DNA from: Trichodesmium erythraeum GBRTRLIN201
GTDB taxonomy: Bacteria; Cyanobacteriota; Cyanobacteriia; Cyanobacteriales; Microcoleaceae
Reading direction: 5' to 3'
DNA: 64,000 bases
NCBI GenBank assembly: GCA_018457135.1
Contig: JAGGDU010000178.1
Span: 40,698-104,697 of the forward strand
Below are positions 60,703 to 64,000 of the stretch, piece after piece. Both the position numbers and the translations under genes were made by a program. A model generated the notes under the pieces. It saw only the letters and a program-made list of their open reading frames with translations, had not been told where the DNA came from and did not search any database. Numbering within the stretch: the stretch's first letter is position 1; each line of letters opens with the position of its first letter.

Positions 60703-60798
60703 AGTTACCTCCTTCGTTGATCTATGCTACCCATTTTTAGAGTTGATTAAAATTGCCTACTGTTGGGACAACCATCAAATTTCTCTAATCCTAATCTA

Positions 60799-61269
60799 TT
60801 AGTAACGATAGTGAGCAAAGGCTTTATTCGCTTCTGCCATCTTGTGAGTTTCTTCTCGCTTACGAATAGCACTACCCGTTTCATTAGCTGCATCCATCAA
60901 CTCATTAGCTAGTTTCATGGCCATTGTCTTGCCACCTCTAGATCTTGAGTATTGAACTAACCAACGCAAAGCCAGAGTAGTTCCTCTATCAGAGCGTACT
61001 TCCATTGGCACTTGATAAGTAGCACCACCTACACGACGAGCTTTAACCTCTACTAGGGGCGTCAAATTCCGAACTGCCTTTTCAAATAATTCTAGTGGAT
61101 CTGAATCTGTCCTTTCTTCAATAGCTTTAAAGGCATCGTAAACAATATTATAGGCTACAGACTTTTTTCCATGACGCATTATGCGTCGTACAATCATGGT
61201 AACTAACCGACTATTGTACTTAGGATCTGGAGGAATAGGACGTCTTTGAATAACTCTACGACGAGACAT
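60799..61269 (-). CDS. rpsG: 30S ribosomal protein S7
   Basis: A 156-aa S7, a primary binder of the 16S rRNA 3' domain. It begins [20 protein letters not shown] at ATG 61269 (an upstream TTG at 61281 is not needed) and includes [27 protein letters not shown] and the C-terminal [17 protein letters not shown]. It sits between rpsL and fusA, in the same transcript. Confidence 0.98.
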
Positions 61270-61386
61270 AATAAAAACCAATAAATTTAATTTTCAACAA
61301 TGGGTAATAGCTTTATGTAAAGTTCAATATTTGCTACCCTACTTAAATTTTACCCAGGACTTTCAAGAATTTTACATTTTACTAAT

Positions 61387-61761
61387 TTAAGCTTTGGGCT
61401 TTTTAGCTCCATACTTAGATCGACTTTGCTTGCGGTCTTTTACTCCTGCAGTATCTAATGTGCCACGAATTATGTGATATCTTACTCCAGGTAAATCCTT
61501 AACCCTACCCCCCCTAATCATAACTACAGAGTGTTCCTGTAAATTATGACCAATACCAGGGATATAAGCGGTCACTTCAAAGCCTGAAGTTAGACGGACC
61601 CTAGCTACTTTCCGTAGAGCCGAGTTGGGTTTTTTTGGTGTCGTTGTATACACCCTTGTGCATACTCCACGACGTTGAGGGCAACTTTTCAGTGCCGGAG
61701 ATTTGGTTTGCTTTTCTGTATCTTGACGAGCTGAACGAATCAGTTGTTGAATTGTGGGCAT
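61387..61761 (-). CDS. rpsL: 30S ribosomal protein S12
   Basis: A 124-aa S12 in the decoding centre. It begins [13 protein letters not shown] at ATG 61761 and has the conserved loops [12 protein letters not shown] (including the Lys at which streptomycin-resistance changes occur) and [13 protein letters not shown]. It is first in the str operon. No clear Shine-Dalgarno sequence precedes it, so the leader may be short or unusual. Confidence 0.98.
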   Translation of the reverse strand: MPTIQQLIRSARQDTEKQTKSPALKSCPQRRGVCTRVYTTTPKKPNSALRKVARVRLTSGFEVTAYIPGIGHNLQEHSVVMIRGGRVKDLPGVRYHIIRGTLDTAGVKDRKQSRSKYGAKKPKA

Positions 61762-61767
61762 TAGCAA

Positions 61768-62699
61768 CAGTTTTGTCTAATTGTTTTTATATTTTCGCCA
61801 CAGAATAATTCTAGGCAAGTTTACTTGACCAATTTTTTTCTCTATACTCTCAAAACCGAATCTATACATTTAGGCCAATTACTATTATGATACTCAGTTT
61901 GTGAACTGATATATTTTGTTGTTTCTCGAAAGTAAAGTTATATTATTTGCATAATACCTAAAATCCTGGGAATTTTAATTAAAGGTCTGCTGAATAAATA
62001 TACAAACACAGAATTTTCCAAGTTTTAAGTGCTAAATTTACTGACTGAAAGTATTATAAAATTAGTTAACTCATATTAAAAATTAGATATTTACCTTAGT
62101 ATTCCAGAAGAAAAAATGTAGAAAAATTAACATTCCAACCATTACTATAGTGCATAAGAGCCATTGCCCTCCCTCACCCGTAACACTTTTTCTGCTAACC
62201 CTAATCATAGAGCTTTAAGAGCCATTTGCGGCCCTCAGCCGTAACACTTTTTCTACCAACCCTAATTAAATTATCAGATTTGGGAATAATTCACTAGTTT
62301 AAATTAATCTCACCCTGCTTTACCTACAAAATGATCAAACTCTTAATAGCCATATATACAGCATAATTATCACACATTATATAAATCACAACGCTTTGAG
62401 GAAAATCCCCAAAGCGCAATTTTAACTTTGCTGCATCGAATGACCCCAGTGCCAATATTTAAAGTGCTTTAAGCCTCCTATTTTTTTAGGAACATAACAG
62501 AAAAACCTGCCACAAGATTTTACAGCTTGCTATGAGGTATATTTCTCGGTTAAATTCATCATTTATTATGGTTACACTCATAGGGTTATTTGGTGCAACA
62601 GCGCAATTTTTAGGAAGTCTCGGGAAAATAACAGGGTTAGTTTCCTATAAGTTTACAGACAGTCTTTTATCTTAAATCAGTGAGATATATTTGTCAATA
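61768..62699. other. Intergenic with a 61-base-period repeat and a hairpin
   Basis: 932 bases upstream of rpsL, probably containing the str promoter. Two copies of an imperfect repeat (62153-62205 and 62214-62266) share CCGTAACACTTTTTCT and CTAACCCTAAT-like ends, with a 61-base offset. CGCTTTGAGG and CCCAAAGCG (62392-62416) form a hairpin with one mismatch. No gene was found. Confidence 0.55.
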
Positions 62700-63023
62700 C
62701 TAAACAGAAAAAGAATTACCACAACCGCAAGCTACTTTAGCATTCGGATTATTAAATCGGAATCCTCCACCCATAAGATCCTCAGAATAATCTAAGATTA
62801 ATCCATTCAGGTAGTTAAGTTGTAGAGAATCCACTACAACTTTTACTTGGCCATAATCATAAACTCGATCATTACTATCCTGTTGTGTATCAAATTGCAT
62901 TGTGTAACATAAACTACAGCAACCACCAGGTTTAACTCTTAGGCGAAATAAGATATTTGGTTGATTTTGTTTGGACTGAAGACGGATAATCTCTTGGACT
63001 GCTGTTGCACTCAAGTTAATCAT
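62700..63023 (-). CDS. IscA/SufA-type iron-sulfur assembly protein
   Basis: A 107-aa A-type carrier for Fe-S clusters. It has INLSATAVQEIIRL, the first Cys region VKPGGCCSLCYTM (with an extra Cys relative to the usual GGCSGxxY), DSLQLNYLNGLILDYSEDLMGGGFRFNNPNA and the C-terminal CGCGNSF with the other two ligand Cys. A broken copy of part of this gene lies 865 bases to the right. It has an ATG start. Whether it is SufA, IscA or another A-type is not decided. Confidence 0.88.
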   Translation of the reverse strand: MINLSATAVQEIIRLQSKQNQPNILFRLRVKPGGCCSLCYTMQFDTQQDSNDRVYDYGQVKVVVDSLQLNYLNGLILDYSEDLMGGGFRFNNPNAKVACGCGNSFSV

Positions 63024-63055
63024 TGAGAATCTTTTTTTCTTACAACAAGTATAAT

Positions 63056-63466
63056 TTATGAGTTTGTTCGAGCATAATCATCTTGAAAACGAATAATGTC
63101 ATCCTCTCCAAGATATTCCCCATTCTGTACCTCAATTAATACCAGAGGAATAACTCCTGGATTCTCTAAGCGATGTGGAGTACATTGAGGTACATAGGTA
63201 GATTGATTGTTTTCGAGGATTTCTTCTTTGTTACCACAGGTAACTTTAGCAGTTCCTGACACTACAACCCAATGTTCACTACGGTGGTAGTGCATTTGTA
63301 GGCTAAGTCGATGGCCTGGTTTTACTTCTATGCGCTTTATTTTGTATCTATTTCCTTCTTCTAAAATTGTGAATGATCCCCAAGGACGTTCTGTAGGAGT
63401 AAATCCTTGTAAGTTAGAAGGTATAGATAATTTAGGAGCAAGGTTAGCTTGATTATATTTTACCAT
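63056..63466 (-). CDS. Mannose-6-phosphate isomerase-like cupin protein
   Basis: A 136-aa single-domain cupin of the ManC/PMI type II C-terminal family. It has RPWGSFTILEEGNRYKIKRIEVKPGHRLSLQMHYHRSEHWVVVSGTAKV with the metal-binding His cluster QMHYHRSEHW, and the closing VLIEVQNGEYLGEDDIIRFQDDY. The start is ATG 63466 with GGAGA ten bases upstream; a TTG at 63490 is possible. There is no GDP-mannose pyrophosphorylase domain. It might supply mannose phosphate for the GDP-fucose genes, but they lie 35 kb away, so this is only a suggestion. Confidence 0.82.
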   Translation of the reverse strand: MVKYNQANLAPKLSIPSNLQGFTPTERPWGSFTILEEGNRYKIKRIEVKPGHRLSLQMHYHRSEHWVVVSGTAKVTCGNKEEILENNQSTYVPQCTPHRLENPGVIPLVLIEVQNGEYLGEDDIIRFQDDYARTNS

Positions 63467-63705
63467 TCTTTGACGCTCTCCAAAAAACAATAGTAATGTT
63501 AAACTTGTCCACTTTACTGATGGACTATTAATGATATAGTATGAATATAAATTTTATATGAGGTATTATCAGATTACATACTGATAGATAAATATTTTTC
63601 GAGTTAAATGGGAATTTATATCAACCATAGTAAAGTTACCTCTGCTACTATCATTCCCTATTTGAAATTTTTCTATAATTTATATCAAATCTTTACATGG
63701 GCTAT
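63467..63705. other. Intergenic, upstream of the cupin gene
   Basis: AT-rich spacer that should hold the cupin promoter. No gene was seen. Confidence 0.45.
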
Positions 63706-63785
63706 TTTTACTTGGCCATAATCATAAACTCGATCATTACTATTCTGTTATGTATCAAATTGGATTCATTATGTAAGATAAATTA
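63706..63785 (-). pseudogene. Broken second copy of the middle of the iscA gene
   Basis: About 80 bases repeat the iscA segment that begins at 62841: TTACTTGGCCATAATCATAA and the following 35 bases match apart from two changes, then a four-base insertion, then a worn match up to the intron edge. The offset is 865 bases and the orientation is the same. The frame is destroyed. Confidence 0.8.
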
Positions 63786-64000
63786 GTACGACTCGTTGGC
63801 CACTAAGCCATACAACTAGGTATACATGGCCGTCCCAAGTAACACATGAGGACAACCTCAACTTGGAGATAACTCTTATTACCTTGATGGTGAAATCCCA
63901 TCCACCTTGTTGTTAGGTTGACAGCATAGACCACAGGGTAGCGAATGAACATCAATCCCTGAAGCTGGTTTAAAAGCGGGAAAATACCAGTTACCGAGGA
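63786..64000 (+). mobile_element. 5' end of a group II intron, runs off the window
   Basis: Starting at GTACGACTCGTTGG (63786), a degenerate GUGYG boundary, the sequence has the character of group II domain I: higher GC, CTAAGCCATACAAC, and near the end AAAGCGGGAAAATACC and CAGTTACCGAGGA, which I recognise from cyanobacterial group II introns. The intron reads rightward, antisense to iscA. The intron-encoded protein and domain V are beyond the window. Confidence 0.7.

Noticed and set aside
1..64000. tRNA or rRNA genes
   Set aside because: I looked for T-loop-like GTTCRA sequences with matching acceptor stems and for rRNA blocks, and found none. A covariance-model scan would be decisive.

Overview
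This window most resembles a low-GC filamentous marine cyanobacterium of the Trichodesmium/Okeania type. The evidence is many HIP1 octamers (GCGATCGC), cyanobacteria-specific families (cyAbrB, CruP-type flavoprotein, DUF1997, DUF1400, LL-diaminopimelate aminotransferase, RNase E with a C-terminal arginine block), long AT-rich intergenic stretches, heptanucleotide tandem repeats, and many decayed mobile elements. The genus is an inference; the phylum is well supported.

Layout. 0-5.5 kb: end of a beta-ketoacyl-ACP synthase gene, a TSUP permease, then a leftward block of one M48 membrane protease and three tandem AIM24-family genes. 5.6-15 kb: mutL, a SirB1/transglutaminase-like TPR protein, a lone DUF1400 domain, an SRPBCC protein, a TM-helix-repeat channel protein and a membrane-linked GTPase. 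15-18.2 kb is a graveyard: a group II intron reverse-transcriptase remnant, an rpsU whose frame is broken at an A8 run, an unrecognised 437-aa gene and an IS1-type transposase remnant. 18.6-25.2 kb: murF, a CruP-like gene, a 2.1-kb gene-free stretch with a nested stem-loop, cyAbrB and a DUF2786 gene. 25.8-32.2 kb: GDP-fucose pathway (gmd, fcl), a polyprenyl-phosphate sugar transferase, and an RTX-subtilisin protease, suggesting exopolysaccharide and cell-surface functions. 33-42.5 kb: dapL, a TIGR03960-type radical SAM gene, a dead tnpB, rne and rnhB. 43.4-52.9 kb: one very large gene (about 3,150 residues) alternating TPR blocks with five GT9-like domains and ending in a GT4-like domain. 53.3-56.1 kb: pheA, DUF1997 and LON-substrate-binding-domain genes. 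56.6-61.8 kb: the str operon read leftward (rpsL, rpsG, fusA, tuf, rpsJ). 62.7-64 kb: an IscA/SufA-type gene, a mannose-6-phosphate-isomerase-like cupin, a broken second copy of part of the iscA sequence, and the 5' end of a group II intron inserted in that copy.

Functional links: gmd, fcl, the sugar transferase and perhaps the cupin fit fucose-containing surface polysaccharide. dapL and murF both feed peptidoglycan precursor synthesis and share a 28-base motif (25/28 identical, same orientation relative to each gene) upstream of their starts. The most unusual items are the recently rearranged giant TPR/glycosyltransferase gene, the iscA fragment carrying an intron, the frameshifted rpsU, a two-copy MITE family, and heptamer arrays that run directly into start codons.

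No rRNA, tRNA or CRISPR array was recognised. All calls come from reading the sequence and recalling family motifs; no database search was run.
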